Shown: positions 15,627 through 25,314, counted from the stretch's first letter. The stretch is DNA of 64,000 bases from Clostridia bacterium (GCA_017434985.1 JAFSFY010000008.1:1-64000); one strand, 5' to 3'. The notes: generated from the letters alone by a model not told the origin. Program-made: numbers and translations.

Positions 15627-17753
15627 TTATTTCTCGTAGTAGGAGGGCAGTTCGGTATCAATGACCTTGTGCAAACGCTCGAGTTTCCATTCGATGTGGG
15701 CGCGGTCGCACATATATTCCATACTCGGCTCAAACCCGAGACGGGAATCGAACTCCACGATCGGGATGGTATCCTCAGCGTTTTTGACCTCGCCGCGGCA
15801 GAGTTCCAGCATACGGTCGACCAAACGATTGCGTTCCTCGCCGTGGGCTTTAAGCAATTTGCATTTGCATTTGTAGAACTCTTTGTACGCGACCGACGTG
15901 CGCACCGTGTTGCGAATGAACATACCGAGTGCCAAAATGCGTTCGGCGTTATCGCGCTTACGGGCGGGCACTTTGTCCATAATCGACACGAGCAACTCAC
16001 AACCACGCGTATACAGATCGCGGGATTTGGTGAAACTTTCGATCTCGTAATCGAACTTGCGCACGTCCTTTTCGGTGGGGTTCTCCACGTTGAGGCCGAC
16101 ACCGATGTCGTTGCCCCACATATCGGCACCGTAGTTGGTGTAGCAATAGCGGCTGCCGAAGTGCGAATAGGGTTCTTCCGGCAACGCTTCGCCCAAGTTC
16201 TCAAACAGTTGGAACGGATAGGCGGGACCCACACGGTGGGGGCCGTATTGGTCGGGGTCGGTGGAGATGAGGTAATGGATACCGTCACTGAAACAGCGGT
16301 AAGCTTCGCACACGGTGTCCGCCACTTCGGGCGCGAAATCGCGCGCCGCCATTTGATGCAAAATACCGTCGAGATCGGGCATCGGCGAATAGAACGCCCA
16401 TTTGGCCAGTTCCGAAATAAACGACGGCGAACAACCGTAATGGTGGCTTTCCATTGCGCCGACCAACCCGTACTCGTCGTGCGCTTTGCGCATACCCTCA
16501 TACCGCTTGATCCATTGATACGGCGCGGGAATGTACGGTACCACACCGATATCCCACGTGAGGCCGCCCGTGTTGGTCATCGAATAAAAACGCAAGCCGT
16601 TTTCCTTGGCATATTCGCCCTCGGTGGTGAAATATTTGCCGGGGCCGGGGCTGAACAAGGTGTAGTCGGTGGTGCGGTTTTCCACCCCGTCACGCGGGAC
16701 GGTATCCCACATCTCGTAGGTGGCTTGAATCGCCACGTCTTTGGGCAACACATCCAAGAGCGCCTTGCGGTGTTTGCCTTCCACAAACCCCCAGTTGTAG
16801 GACCACAGCACGATGTCCGCGTCGGGACGGCGTTTGTACACGATCTTTTTGATGAGATTCATCAGATCGGCATAGTCCACACACGGAAACCAGCCGGGAT
16901 ATTCCGCTTGTTTGTGACGGGGATTGCCGTTTTCGTCTTTGTCGGCAAAACGCGGAATACCGCAGGTATGCGGGTCTTTGCTGGGGAACTCGCAAGACTC
17001 GCCCACGAACACCAGACCTTTGAAGTAGGGACAACGGTCGAACAGTTTGCCGTAGATATTCTCGTAATATTCCTCGGCATCCGCATCATCGGGGTGGCGC
17101 AAATGTTCAAAGTAACTGTAGGCATACACGTCCACACCATATTGGGCGGCGCGGTAGCACAGGTCGTTAAAATCTTGATAACCGTGTGCCGTTTGGTCGA
17201 TCTTTTCCACAAACAAGAGGATCGCCGTCATACCCACGTGCGCCAAGTTGATAATGTGCTCGTTGGGATACATATCAATGCCGTAGCCCGAGTGCACCAT
17301 ACGGGTGTGGAGCAACGACTCACGCACTTCGTCCACAGGATCGACAAAAGGAGCTTCGCACAGGTTCATCAAGTCTTCCAGATGATAGCCTGCTTGCGCC
17401 GCCATACGGGGGCTGCCGCCGATGAGGAGGATCTCGGCGTCACGCACCACAAAGCGATAAGAATTTTCATCCAATTCGTCCGACACGCCGTACACAATGC
17501 GTTTGCCAACGTTTTCGGCACCGTCACGCACCACGCGCACCGACACGTTCATCGAGGTGAAGAGATAATCTTCCAGGTCACGGGCGGCGTTTTTGACCAC
17601 CACGTGCGCATCCGACGGCATCACAATCGTCCACGTATGATCCACTTCCACCTGACCGACACCGCAAACCTTATTCACGTCCCGACGGTCGGGGCGGTGG
17701 ATCACGCTGAAACGCTGCCGAAATTGATAACTCACTTCTTTGGTGTTCATCAT
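15627..17753 (-). CDS. Glycosidase-like protein (alpha-glucuronidase/GH20-type fold), paralogue A
   Basis: About 708 aa, starting MMNTKEVSYQF at 17753 (AAGGAGG upstream; an ATG at 17762 touches the binding site). Residues about 30-130 resemble the small N-terminal domain of GH67/GH20 enzymes (NAARDLEDYLFTSMNVSVRV, then LIGGSPRMAAQAGYHLEDLM). The centre looks like a TIM barrel: GMTAILLFV, YGVDVYAYSYFEHL, FKGLVFVGESCEFPSKDP and DADIVLWSYNWGF. The Glu in FVGES and nearby acidic residues are candidate catalytic groups. The C-terminus is helical. No signal peptide, so it would act on an imported sugar derivative. It is a tandem paralogue of the gene at 17877-20027. The exact CAZy family is not assigned here. 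Confidence 0.7.
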   Translation of the reverse strand: MMNTKEVSYQFRQRFSVIHRPDRRDVNKVCGVGQVEVDHTWTIVMPSDAHVVVKNAARDLEDYLFTSMNVSVRVVRDGAENVGKRIVYGVSDELDENSYRFVVRDAEILLIGGSPRMAAQAGYHLEDLMNLCEAPFVDPVDEVRESLLHTRMVHSGYGIDMYPNEHIINLAHVGMTAILLFVEKIDQTAHGYQDFNDLCYRAAQYGVDVYAYSYFEHLRHPDDADAEEYYENIYGKLFDRCPYFKGLVFVGESCEFPSKDPHTCGIPRFADKDENGNPRHKQAEYPGWFPCVDYADLMNLIKKIVYKRRPDADIVLWSYNWGFVEGKHRKALLDVLPKDVAIQATYEMWDTVPRDGVENRTTDYTLFSPGPGKYFTTEGEYAKENGLRFYSMTNTGGLTWDIGVVPYIPAPYQWIKRYEGMRKAHDEYGLVGAMESHHYGCSPSFISELAKWAFYSPMPDLDGILHQMAARDFAPEVADTVCEAYRCFSDGIHYLISTDPDQYGPHRVGPAYPFQLFENLGEALPEEPYSHFGSRYCYTNYGADMWGNDIGVGLNVENPTEKDVRKFDYEIESFTKSRDLYTRGCELLVSIMDKVPARKRDNAERILALGMFIRNTVRTSVAYKEFYKCKCKLLKAHGEERNRLVDRMLELCRGEVKNAEDTIPIVEFDSRLGFEPSMEYMCDRAHIEWKLERLHKVIDTELPSYYEK

Positions 17754-17864
17754 CACAAACATCCTCCTTTTTCGGCTCTACTGCCGACTTTATAAGGCTA
17801 TTGTACCGATTGCCTCATGGAAAGTCAATTATTAAAAAAGTCACCGTTTTGCGCCCTCTATATA

Positions 17865-17897
17865 CAAAAAGACAACTCACAACGAGTTGTCTTTTTG
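17865..17897. terminator. Terminator between the two glycosidase-like paralogues
   Basis: Perfect 14-bp stem CAAAAAGACAACTC / complement with a 5-nt loop. The last codons (VQKDNSL) of the 17877-20027 gene form half of it, so the hairpin ends that transcript on the minus strand. Confidence 0.7.
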
Positions 17898-20027
17898 CAC
17901 GTATTCGTAATAGGACGGCAATTCCTCGTCGATCACGCGATAGAGCCGTTCCAACTTCCACTCGATGTGAGCGCGGTCACACATATATTCCATACTCGGC
18001 TCAAACCCGAGGCGGGAATCAAATTCCACGAGCGGAATGGTATCCTCGGCATTGCTCACTTCGCCGCGACACAGTTGCAGCATCTCGTCCACCAGACGGT
18101 TGCGTTCTTCGCCGTGAGATTTCAGCAACCGACATTTGCGTTTGTAAAATTCCTTAACCGCCACCGAGGTACGCATGGTGTTGCGAATGAACATCGCGAG
18201 CGCCAAAATGCGTTCGGCGTTGTCGCGCTTGCGTTCGGGAAGCGTTTTGATCACCGATGCAAGAAGTTCGCAACCGCGCGCGTAATGCGCTTCTGCTTGG
18301 GTAAAACTTTCAATCTCGAAATCGAATTTGCGCACGTCTTTTTCGGACGGCTCGTCCACGTTCAACCCGATGCCGAGATCGTTACCCCACATACCCATCC
18401 CGTAATGCGTAAAACAAATACGGCTACCGAAGTGCGCATACGGTTCTTGCGGCATCCGCTCACCCGCGTTCTCAAACAATTGGAACGGATAAGCAGGGCC
18501 TACGCGGTGGGGACCGTATTGATCGGGGTCGGTGGAGACAAGGTGATGGATACCTTCGCTGAAGTGCCGATAGGCTTTACACACGGTATCGGCATTATCC
18601 GCACCGAAATCACGCACCACCAAACGGCGTAACGTGTCTTCCAGATCCACGGCGGGCGAATAAAATGCCCATTTGGCCAGTTCGGTGATAAACGACGGGG
18701 TACATCCGTAATGGTGGCTTTCCATCAAGCCGACCAGTCCATACTCGTCGTGTGCTTTACGCATCCCTTCGTACCGTTTCATCCACTGATACGGCGCGGG
18801 CAGGTAGGGCACCACACCGATATCCCACGTCAGGCCGCCCGTGTTGGTCATCGAATAAAACCGCAGACCGTTTTGCTTAGCAAACTCACCTTCGGTGGTA
18901 AAATACTTACCGGGGCCGGGGATAAACAACGTATAGTCGACGGTACGATTGTCCACCCCGTCGCGAGTGACCGTTTCGAACATTTCGTAGGTCGCTTGGA
19001 TCGCCACATCTTTGGGGAGTACGTCGAGCAGTGCTTTGCGATGTTCGGGCGCCGCATGCCCCCAGTTGTACGACCACAGCACAATGTCCGCATCGGGACG
19101 GCGTTTGTACACAATCTTTTTGATCAGATTCATCAAGTCGGCATAGTCCACGCACGGGAAATAGCCGGGATATTCATACAAGTTATGGCGCGGATTGCCG
19201 TTTTCGTCCAAATCGTCGAAATAGGTCACACCGCAGGTGTGGGGGTCTTTGCTGGGGAAATCGGCATCTTCACCCACGAAAATGAGACCCTTGAAATAGG
19301 GGCAACGGTCAAACAAATGACCGTACACGCTTTCGTAATATTCCTCGGCCCCCTCGTCATCGGGGTGGAATTTGTTGCGGAAATAACTGTAGGCGTACAC
19401 ATCGATGCCGTATTGCGCGGCACGATAACACAGGTCGTTGAAATCTTGGTAGCCGTGTGCGGTTTGGTCGATCGCCTTGACGAACAACAGCACCGCGGTA
19501 ATGCCCACGTGCGCCAGATTAACAAGATGCTCGTTCGGATACATATCGATACCAAAGCCCGAATGCACCATACGGGTACCGAACAGTGATCGACGCACTT
19601 CGTCCGTTTGGTCGAGAAAAGGAGCCTCGCACAGATTCATCAAATCTTCAAGATAATAACTTGCCTGCGCGGCCATACGGGGGCTGCCGCCGACCAGCAA
19701 AATTTCGGTTTCGCTCACCGCAAAACGGTAGGAATTTTCGTCCAATTCCGCCGAAACACCATACACGATGCGCTTATCACCAACGGCGTTTGACCCTTCG
19801 CGCGCCACCCGCACCGACACGTTCATCGAGGTAAACAGATAATCCTCCAAATCGCGCGCGGCATTTTTTACCACCGCATCGGCATCAGCGGGAATTACAA
19901 TCGTCCACGTGTTGTCCACTTCCACCTGACCGACACCGCAAACCTTATCCGCGTCCCGACGGTCGGAACAGTGAATGACGCTGTAGCGTTGGCGGAATTG
20001 ATAATTCACTTCTTTGGTATTCATCAC
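17877..20027 (-). CDS. Glycosidase-like protein (alpha-glucuronidase/GH20-type fold), paralogue B
   Basis: 716 aa, starting MMNTKEVNYQF (GTG 20027, or ATG 20024), after AAAAGGGGG. It aligns with paralogue A over its whole length and shares almost all long motifs (GQVEVD, LFTSMNVSVRV, GGSPRMAAQA, FKGLIFVGEDADFPSKDP, DADIVLWSYNWGH, YSMTNTGGLTWDIGVVPY). A difference at the candidate active site is FVGED in place of FVGES-C, and in B the partner gene C-terminus is longer. The two could have split substrate range. Cytosolic by lack of a signal peptide. It is downstream of the 455-aa glycosidase-like gene on the same strand, separated by a terminator, so it may have its own promoter around 20030-20130. 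Confidence 0.7.
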   Translation of the reverse strand: MMNTKEVNYQFRQRYSVIHCSDRRDADKVCGVGQVEVDNTWTIVIPADADAVVKNAARDLEDYLFTSMNVSVRVAREGSNAVGDKRIVYGVSAELDENSYRFAVSETEILLVGGSPRMAAQASYYLEDLMNLCEAPFLDQTDEVRRSLFGTRMVHSGFGIDMYPNEHLVNLAHVGITAVLLFVKAIDQTAHGYQDFNDLCYRAAQYGIDVYAYSYFRNKFHPDDEGAEEYYESVYGHLFDRCPYFKGLIFVGEDADFPSKDPHTCGVTYFDDLDENGNPRHNLYEYPGYFPCVDYADLMNLIKKIVYKRRPDADIVLWSYNWGHAAPEHRKALLDVLPKDVAIQATYEMFETVTRDGVDNRTVDYTLFIPGPGKYFTTEGEFAKQNGLRFYSMTNTGGLTWDIGVVPYLPAPYQWMKRYEGMRKAHDEYGLVGLMESHHYGCTPSFITELAKWAFYSPAVDLEDTLRRLVVRDFGADNADTVCKAYRHFSEGIHHLVSTDPDQYGPHRVGPAYPFQLFENAGERMPQEPYAHFGSRICFTHYGMGMWGNDLGIGLNVDEPSEKDVRKFDFEIESFTQAEAHYARGCELLASVIKTLPERKRDNAERILALAMFIRNTMRTSVAVKEFYKRKCRLLKSHGEERNRLVDEMLQLCRGEVSNAEDTIPLVEFDSRLGFEPSMEYMCDRAHIEWKLERLYRVIDEELPSYYEYVQKDNSL

Positions 20028-20141
20028 GGTCCAAGCCCCCTTTTGAACTACACATCGTCATTGTATCAATTGCAGTCAAGCGCGTCAATGGAGAAAACCC
20101 TCTATTTCCCGGCATTTTGACGAGTCTGTCCTATAAAAATA

Positions 20142-20170
20142 CCCCCGATCGCCATAAAGGCGGTCGGGGG
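20142..20170 (-). terminator. Terminator after the 455-aa glycosidase-like gene
   Basis: CCCCCGATCGCC paired with GGCGGTCGGGGG (one G-T pair), 5-nt loop, followed on the minus strand by ATTTTTAT. The sequence 20028-20141 holds no gene. Confidence 0.75.
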
Positions 20171-20178
20171 CGTTACCG

Positions 20179-21546
20179 TTACACGCGGCGCAAGAACAAG
20201 ATTTTGTTTGGCTCAATCGTCCACGTGGCGGAAATCTCGCCCGTTTCGCGATTTTCCCACGGGGCATCCAACGTCAGTTCATAGGGTTTGCCCTCTTGCA
20301 GGTTGGACACCGTTATATAGGTCTCCTCGTTGACGAACATCGAGGCATATACATCCTCGGGAAGCGGCGACAGAATGTCGGCACAATCGTTCAGTTCCAC
20401 GTAGACGACCGAATTTTCCGCCACCATCGGCTTGTACAGCGACATATAGTGGCTCCAACGACCGAACTCGGTCGGGTCGTCGGGAATGGAGGACCACAAG
20501 CTGTGTACGAACGGGCCGTCGGGATGCGCTTTGGTCCAATCGCCGACCGCTTTGTTGAACAACCATTCGTGACCGTATTTGCCGTTTTCGTTGCCGTAGT
20601 ACGGCACGTCCGCCTCGATGCGTTTGCCCATCAGCGGGCGACCCATCGTGGTGAGGAACGGGAACTGCATAAACGGAATGACCGCGGCAAAATAGTAGTC
20701 GGGGTCGTCGGTTTTGAGTTGTGTTTTGTCTTGGCAGGGCACCACGTAGTCGGGGAAATCTTTACCCGCACCCGCGGTTTTGCCGCCTACCAACTCACCG
20801 ATCCACAAATAGTCGTACACCTTATCCATACACGGCGCGGGCGCGTTGCCGTCGCAATGCAGTTTGTACACGCCGCCACGGCGTTTCACTTCGGCATAGA
20901 TGGTACCGAGCAGGTCTTCCACTTCGGGGTCATACCCGTCGGGACAACCCGCGCGCTGCAGACGACCGTTGGCGAAATATTGACTGTCGGCACCCCAATC
21001 GTTGTACAGACCGTCAAAATTATAATCGTCCAAAATCTTGAGCGTGCGCGGAATGAGATATTCGCGCCATTCGGCACTGCCCGCCGAGCACATACGATAT
21101 TTGAAGTGCGAACCGATGCAGCAATAGCGGTGTCCGTGCGGCGCAAATTCCTCGCGGAAATCGCGGTCGTACTCGTGGAAATAACCCGTCGAGGTATAGG
21201 GAATCACCTTGATGCCGAAGCTGTGGCACAGATCAATAAAGCGTTGCAACCCTTTGGGATCGTGGCTGGTGTATTTATCCGCACCGAAAATGCGAATGGA
21301 GTCGTTCCATTCTTCGTGGATCTGAATGAGGTCCACGCCGCCTTCCGCCATCGCTTTCAGCGTGGTGAAATCGTATTCCGTCGGTTCAATGGAAAACGGA
21401 TACGGATAGTCACCCAGCGTATACACGGCTTGTCCGCACAGATAGTCGCGCACACGGTGACGGCGGAAATAGGTGCGGTTGCGCACCTCCGCGCGGTTGA
21501 TGTTGTCAATGCGAGCGCGATGTTGTTCCAGAGTCAACGTTTTCAT
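20179..21546 (-). CDS. TIM-barrel glycosidase-like protein, 455 aa
   Basis: Start MKTLTLEQHRARIDNINRAE at 21546 after AAAAAGGAG. The sequence reads like a (beta/alpha)8 hydrolase: TLKAMAEGGVDLIQIHEEWN near residue 90, FIDLCHSFGIKVIPYTSTGYF near 140, LDDYNFDGLYNDWGAD near 190 (acidic pair typical of catalytic strands) and KLHCDGNAP near 245. The C-terminal about 90 residues look like a beta-sandwich domain (VYVELNDCADILSPLP, then TWTIEPNKILFLRRV). No signal peptide. It is 14 bp from the transketolase subunit gene upstream and so belongs to the transketolase/SDR operon. The precise family and substrate are unknown. Confidence 0.65.
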   Translation of the reverse strand: MKTLTLEQHRARIDNINRAEVRNRTYFRRHRVRDYLCGQAVYTLGDYPYPFSIEPTEYDFTTLKAMAEGGVDLIQIHEEWNDSIRIFGADKYTSHDPKGLQRFIDLCHSFGIKVIPYTSTGYFHEYDRDFREEFAPHGHRYCCIGSHFKYRMCSAGSAEWREYLIPRTLKILDDYNFDGLYNDWGADSQYFANGRLQRAGCPDGYDPEVEDLLGTIYAEVKRRGGVYKLHCDGNAPAPCMDKVYDYLWIGELVGGKTAGAGKDFPDYVVPCQDKTQLKTDDPDYYFAAVIPFMQFPFLTTMGRPLMGKRIEADVPYYGNENGKYGHEWLFNKAVGDWTKAHPDGPFVHSLWSSIPDDPTEFGRWSHYMSLYKPMVAENSVVYVELNDCADILSPLPEDVYASMFVNEETYITVSNLQEGKPYELTLDAPWENRETGEISATWTIEPNKILFLRRV

Positions 21547-21560
21547 ACGTAAGCTCCTTT

Positions 21561-22481
21561 TTATTTGTTCAGCATTTCCTTTACGGCGTTGTAAATATCG
21601 TCTTGACCAAGGCCGTATTGCTCACGCAACCATTCTTGCGAGCCGACTTTGGACACGTACACGTCGGGGAGTGCCAAGCGTTTGAGTTCGCAAGGGCAAC
21701 CCGCTTCCGCCAACACTTCCGCCACGGCACTGCCGAAACCGCCGCTCAGGTTGTGCTCTTCCACCGTTAAAATCTTACCAAAACGTTTCGCGCTCGTCAA
21801 GATCTCTTCTTTGTCGATGGGTTTGATGCTGTGCATACTCACGAGACGCACGCTGATGCCTTCTTCCGCCAAGCGTTTGACGGCTTTCTTCGCATCGTAG
21901 CCGATGGGGCCGGTGAAGAACAGGGCAATGTCGTCACCGTCACACACGGGAATGGATTTGCCGATTTGGAAGTTGATGGGACCTTCGTGGATGTCGCTCT
22001 CGTTTTTGTAACCGCAGCGATAGTACACGGGGCCGTCGTGCTCGATCATCGCGTGCACCGCGGCTTCCGCTTCGATGCAGTCGCAGGGCACCATCACCAC
22101 GATGTTGGGGAGGGCGCGCATAATGGCGATGTCTTCGGTGGAGTGGTGCGAAATGCCGAGCGGGCCGTAGGACACACCGCCGCCGATGATGACGATCTTC
22201 ACGTTTTGGTTGTGATAGCACACGTCGTTACGAATCTGCTCGAGGCAACGAAGGGTCGGGAAGTTCGCGATGGAGTAGGTGATGCACACGTTGCCTTCCA
22301 TCGCCATACCGCAGGCCACACCCGTCATATTTTGTTCCGCCACGCCAACGTTGTACAAACGGCCGGGGAACGCTTCGTCAAACGGTTCGATCTCGCCGTA
22401 ACCGATGTCGGCCAGGATCATATGAATACGCGGATCATCTTTCGCAATATCAATGAGCGTTTTGTTGAATATCGTTCTCAT
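21561..22481 (-). CDS. Transketolase, C-terminal subunit
   Basis: 306 aa, beginning MRTIFNKTLIDIAKDDPRI. It carries the pyrimidine-binding and C-terminal transketolase domains: GEIEPFDEAFPGRLYNVGVAEQNM with the conserved Glu, GVSYGPLGISHHSTEDIAIM, and TVEEHNLSGGFGSAVAEVLAE. Together with the gene 3 bp upstream it makes a split transketolase, as in many archaea and Clostridia. It would transfer two-carbon units in a pentose-type route. The company of SDR and oxidoreductase genes suggests a dedicated sugar-derivative pathway and not the housekeeping pentose phosphate enzyme, but this is inference. Confidence 0.9.
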   Translation of the reverse strand: MRTIFNKTLIDIAKDDPRIHMILADIGYGEIEPFDEAFPGRLYNVGVAEQNMTGVACGMAMEGNVCITYSIANFPTLRCLEQIRNDVCYHNQNVKIVIIGGGVSYGPLGISHHSTEDIAIMRALPNIVVMVPCDCIEAEAAVHAMIEHDGPVYYRCGYKNESDIHEGPINFQIGKSIPVCDGDDIALFFTGPIGYDAKKAVKRLAEEGISVRLVSMHSIKPIDKEEILTSAKRFGKILTVEEHNLSGGFGSAVAEVLAEAGCPCELKRLALPDVYVSKVGSQEWLREQYGLGQDDIYNAVKEMLNK

Positions 22482-22484
22482 TTC

Positions 22485-23330
22485 TTATTCCCCCTTCATG
22501 CATTCGTCCGCATACGCGCGGCAACCGGCAATGGCTTCTTCCACACGATCGTTCGGGATAAAGCCGTAGTGCGATTTGACGGTGTCTTCCAGCCACGGCA
22601 CGCCGCGCGCTTTGATGGTGCGGCAGATGACCATGGTGGGTTTGCCGTTGTTCGGGAGCGAGGTGAAGGTGTTTTCGATAGCTTCGAGGTCGTGACCGTC
22701 CACCGTCACGCAGTTCCAACCGAACAACTCGAGTTTTTGATCGAGGGGTTCAAGGTCAGCCACGTTTTCGGAGTGACCGAGCGCTTGCACGCGGTTGTAG
22801 TCCACGATACCGACGAGGTTGCCGAGTTTTTGTTGCGCGGCAAACACGATGGCTTCCCAAGAAGAACCTTCGTTCATATCGCCGTCGGACATCATGCAGT
22901 ACACTTTGTGGGAGGCCTTTTTCAGTTTACCGGCCAACGCCATACCCACCGCCACGGGCAAACCGTGACCGAGCGAGCCGGTGGAGAATTCCACACCCGG
23001 CACGTGGTGGCTGATGTGACCCATCAGTTTGCCGTTGTCACGGTAATAGGTCATCAGCCAATCTTCGGGGAAATAGCCTTTCTCAAACAGCGTGGCGTAT
23101 ACCGCGCAGCCTGCGTGACCTTTGCTCAAAATAAAGCGGTCACGGTTCGGGTTTTTCGGGTCTTCGGCGGATACGTTTTTGAGGATGCCGTTGTACAGCA
23201 CCGTGATCACGTCCGCCATCGAGAGCATACTGCCCACGTGGCCCGATTGACCGTTGTTGGTCATACGGATGCAGTTTCTGCGAACACGGAACGCAAATTC
23301 CGCGAGTTCGCAACGTCTTTGTTTGTCCAT
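22485..23330 (-). CDS. Transketolase, N-terminal subunit
   Basis: 281 aa from ATG 23330 (MDKQRRCELAEFAFRVRRN); AAAGGA lies 9 bp upstream, and a start at 23363 has no such site. It is the thiamine diphosphate-binding half: GHVGSMLSMADVITVLY, KGHAGCAVYATL, STGSLGHGLPVAVGMAL and the motif GDGDMNEG-like SDGDMNEGSSWEA followed by DYNRVQ. Three bp separate its stop from the C-terminal subunit, so the two are translationally coupled. About 70 bp follow the SDR gene on the same strand. Confidence 0.92.
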   Translation of the reverse strand: MDKQRRCELAEFAFRVRRNCIRMTNNGQSGHVGSMLSMADVITVLYNGILKNVSAEDPKNPNRDRFILSKGHAGCAVYATLFEKGYFPEDWLMTYYRDNGKLMGHISHHVPGVEFSTGSLGHGLPVAVGMALAGKLKKASHKVYCMMSDGDMNEGSSWEAIVFAAQQKLGNLVGIVDYNRVQALGHSENVADLEPLDQKLELFGWNCVTVDGHDLEAIENTFTSLPNNGKPTMVICRTIKARGVPWLEDTVKSHYGFIPNDRVEEAIAGCRAYADECMKGE

Positions 23331-23398
23331 AGTGATTGTTCCTTTCTTTATGTTTTTATTCACACCGCTCTTCCCGACGGAAGAGGCGTTTGATAACC

Positions 23399-24187
23399 TT
23401 AATACTTCTCTTTATTTACGTTGCCGTTAATGGTGATACCGCCGTCCGCCGAAATCACCGTGCCGTTCAGATAGGCTCCTTCGTCACTCGCCAAGAAGCA
23501 AGCCACGTTGGCCACGTCTTCGGGTTTGCCCCAACGGCGAAGCGGCGTAATTTGATGTAAAAAGAATTCGTTGTCAAATTCGGGATCGTTCAGGTTGCTT
23601 TCTTTCACCATCTCGGTCATAATCGCCGCCGGAGCGATGCAGTTCACGCGGATGTTGTATTTGCCGAGGTCGACCGCCATACCTTTGGTAAGCGACACGG
23701 TCGCGCCTTTGGTGGCGGTGTAAGCCGCGCAACCGGGAATACCGACCACACCGGCCGACGAAGCGGTGTTGATGATGGCACCGCCGTGTTCTTTCATCAA
23801 CGGCACGGCATATTTGGAGCAGTAGTACAACCCGTCCAGGTTGATGGCGAGGACGCGATGCCACACGTCGGAAGCCACGTTTTCAATACTGCTGTCTTTC
23901 CCGCCGAGGAACACCGACGCGTTGTTGTAGAGCGCATCCACACGGCCGTAGGTTTCCCCGATGGTCTCAAACGCCTCTTTCACCGAGGCTTCATCCGAAA
24001 TGTCCACCGCGATAAATTGCACGCGGGCACCCGTCGCTTTGATCTCCGCTTCGGCTTTCTCACCCGCTTCACGGTTGTAATCCAAAATGATCACGCGCGC
24101 ACCTTTGTCAGCAAAGATGGACGACGCCACGCGGCCGATACCGCCCGCGCCACCCGTGATGACCACGATTTTGTCTTGCACGTTCAT
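23399..24187 (-). CDS. Short-chain dehydrogenase/reductase (SDR)
   Basis: 262 aa, MNVQDKIVVITGGAGGIGRVAS at 24187 after AAAAGGGGAG. Classical SDR marks: nucleotide-binding TGGAGGIG near residue 12, LYNNASV near 88, active-site Ser in NTASSAG near 140, YTATKG (Tyr-x-x-x-Lys) near 154, and the PLRRWGKPEDVANVACFLASDEG end. It would oxidise or reduce a hydroxyl of a small substrate, probably a sugar or polyol given its neighbours, using NAD(P). It is 14 bp downstream of the Gfo/Idh/MocA gene in the same operon. Confidence 0.9.
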   Translation of the reverse strand: MNVQDKIVVITGGAGGIGRVASSIFADKGARVIILDYNREAGEKAEAEIKATGARVQFIAVDISDEASVKEAFETIGETYGRVDALYNNASVFLGGKDSSIENVASDVWHRVLAINLDGLYYCSKYAVPLMKEHGGAIINTASSAGVVGIPGCAAYTATKGATVSLTKGMAVDLGKYNIRVNCIAPAAIMTEMVKESNLNDPEFDNEFFLHQITPLRRWGKPEDVANVACFLASDEGAYLNGTVISADGGITINGNVNKEKY

Positions 24188-24201
24188 AAAAACTCCCCTT
24201 T

Positions 24202-25206
24202 TCAGTGTTGCTTATAGATCGATTCGACCAACGCTTGTATATGAGCGGCACGTGTCGCCCCCTCGTAGGTGGACACACCGCTTTCTACCTCTTGTCGGAA
24301 TGCCGCCACCTGCTCGGTATACAGGTTGTTGCCGTCGGCATCGTATTCGGTGACCGTTTGGGTCTGCCCGCGCGTTTGTTGCGCTTCATACGCCCCTTGC
24401 GGCGCGTAAACGTGAGACAAGGTGCCCACGTCTTCCTGCGACAGGGTGCCTTTGGCGTTCAAACACCCGTCGGTACCGTAGATATCCACCACCGACAGCG
24501 ATGCCGCATCCGGCACGTTGAAATGCACGCGCACGGTGCCCAACACGCCTTTTTGCGTGCGCACGATCATCACGGCGGAATCTTCCACTTCGTAGCGGAA
24601 CGTTTGGGTATCACAGAAACTGCGCACTTCCACGATGGTATCGTCAAGCAACCATTCCATCAGTTCCAAGCAGTGCACACCGAGATCCATCACCGCGCCG
24701 CCGCCGAATGCTTTTTGTTGCCGCCACGCACCCTCGATATCGGGGTACCAGCACGAAAAATGCATATGCACGGAGTTGACCTGCCCGATACCGCCGTCAC
24801 GAAGGATCGCCTTCATACGGCGGTGCAGACTGTGGTGTTTCATCATATACCCCACCGTCAACTGTTTGCCCGCTTTTTCAAACGCGTCTACCAATTCCTG
24901 CCCTTCTTTGGAGCCGATGGTGATGGGTTTTTCCACCAACACGTGACATCCCGCCGCCAGCGCTGTTTGCACCTGTTCTTTATGGAACGGAACGGGGGTG
25001 GCAATGTACACCGCGTCACACGGTACGGCGCGCAACATCTCGCCCATATCGGTAAACGAGGGGACGCCGAATTCTTCCCCCACCGCTTTGGCCGCTTCGG
25101 CACTGACGTCCATCACCGCGCACAGCGTGGAACCCGCATCCTTGACCAGACCCGGAATGGTACGCCGACGGGCAATGCCGCCCGCACCTACGATACTCCA
25201 ACGCAT
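24202..25206 (-). CDS. Gfo/Idh/MocA family oxidoreductase
   Basis: 334 aa. The start at 25206 (MRWSIVGAGGIARRRTIPGL) has AAAGGAGG upstream; the longer open frame to 25734 runs through the divergent gene and is not coding. Rossmann motif GAGGIA near residue 7, YIATPVPFH near 72 and the family motif VEKPIT near 97 (EKP), then a dehydrogenase C-domain with GGAVMDLGVHCLELMEWL (catalytic-type HxxD/H region near 180). Likely a sugar or cyclitol dehydrogenase using NAD(P). It is the first gene of the minus-strand operon reaching down to 20179 and is divergent from the AraC regulator. Confidence 0.9.
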   Translation of the reverse strand: MRWSIVGAGGIARRRTIPGLVKDAGSTLCAVMDVSAEAAKAVGEEFGVPSFTDMGEMLRAVPCDAVYIATPVPFHKEQVQTALAAGCHVLVEKPITIGSKEGQELVDAFEKAGKQLTVGYMMKHHSLHRRMKAILRDGGIGQVNSVHMHFSCWYPDIEGAWRQQKAFGGGAVMDLGVHCLELMEWLLDDTIVEVRSFCDTQTFRYEVEDSAVMIVRTQKGVLGTVRVHFNVPDAASLSVVDIYGTDGCLNAKGTLSQEDVGTLSHVYAPQGAYEAQQTRGQTQTVTEYDADGNNLYTEQVAAFRQEVESGVSTYEGATRAAHIQALVESIYKQH

Positions 25207-25255
25207 ACAGACCCTCCTTTTCACACTTGTCATCCCCATTGTACAAAAAATATAC

Positions 25256-25284
25256 TTGAAATGGAGTAGAAAATCCTTTATAAT
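25256..25284 (+). promoter_or_regulatory. Promoter of the AraC-type regulator
   Basis: TTGAAA (25256-25261), 17 bp, TATAAT (25279-25284). The intergenic stretch 25207-25314 must also hold the opposing promoter of the oxidoreductase operon and is the likely binding region of the regulator. Confidence 0.75.
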
Positions 25285-25314
25285 ACTTATACAATCCTCC
25301 AAGGAGGCGTTGTT

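Noticed and set aside
15603-17795. A 730-aa plus-strand open frame
   Set aside because: Antisense shadow of the glycosidase-like paralogue A. The same effect is seen at 20296-21552 and 21831-23393.
20121-20140. GTCCTATAA-like sequence near 20128
   Set aside because: Only one half of the palindrome of 7979 and 12501 is present and no -10 is properly spaced, so it is not counted as a third site.
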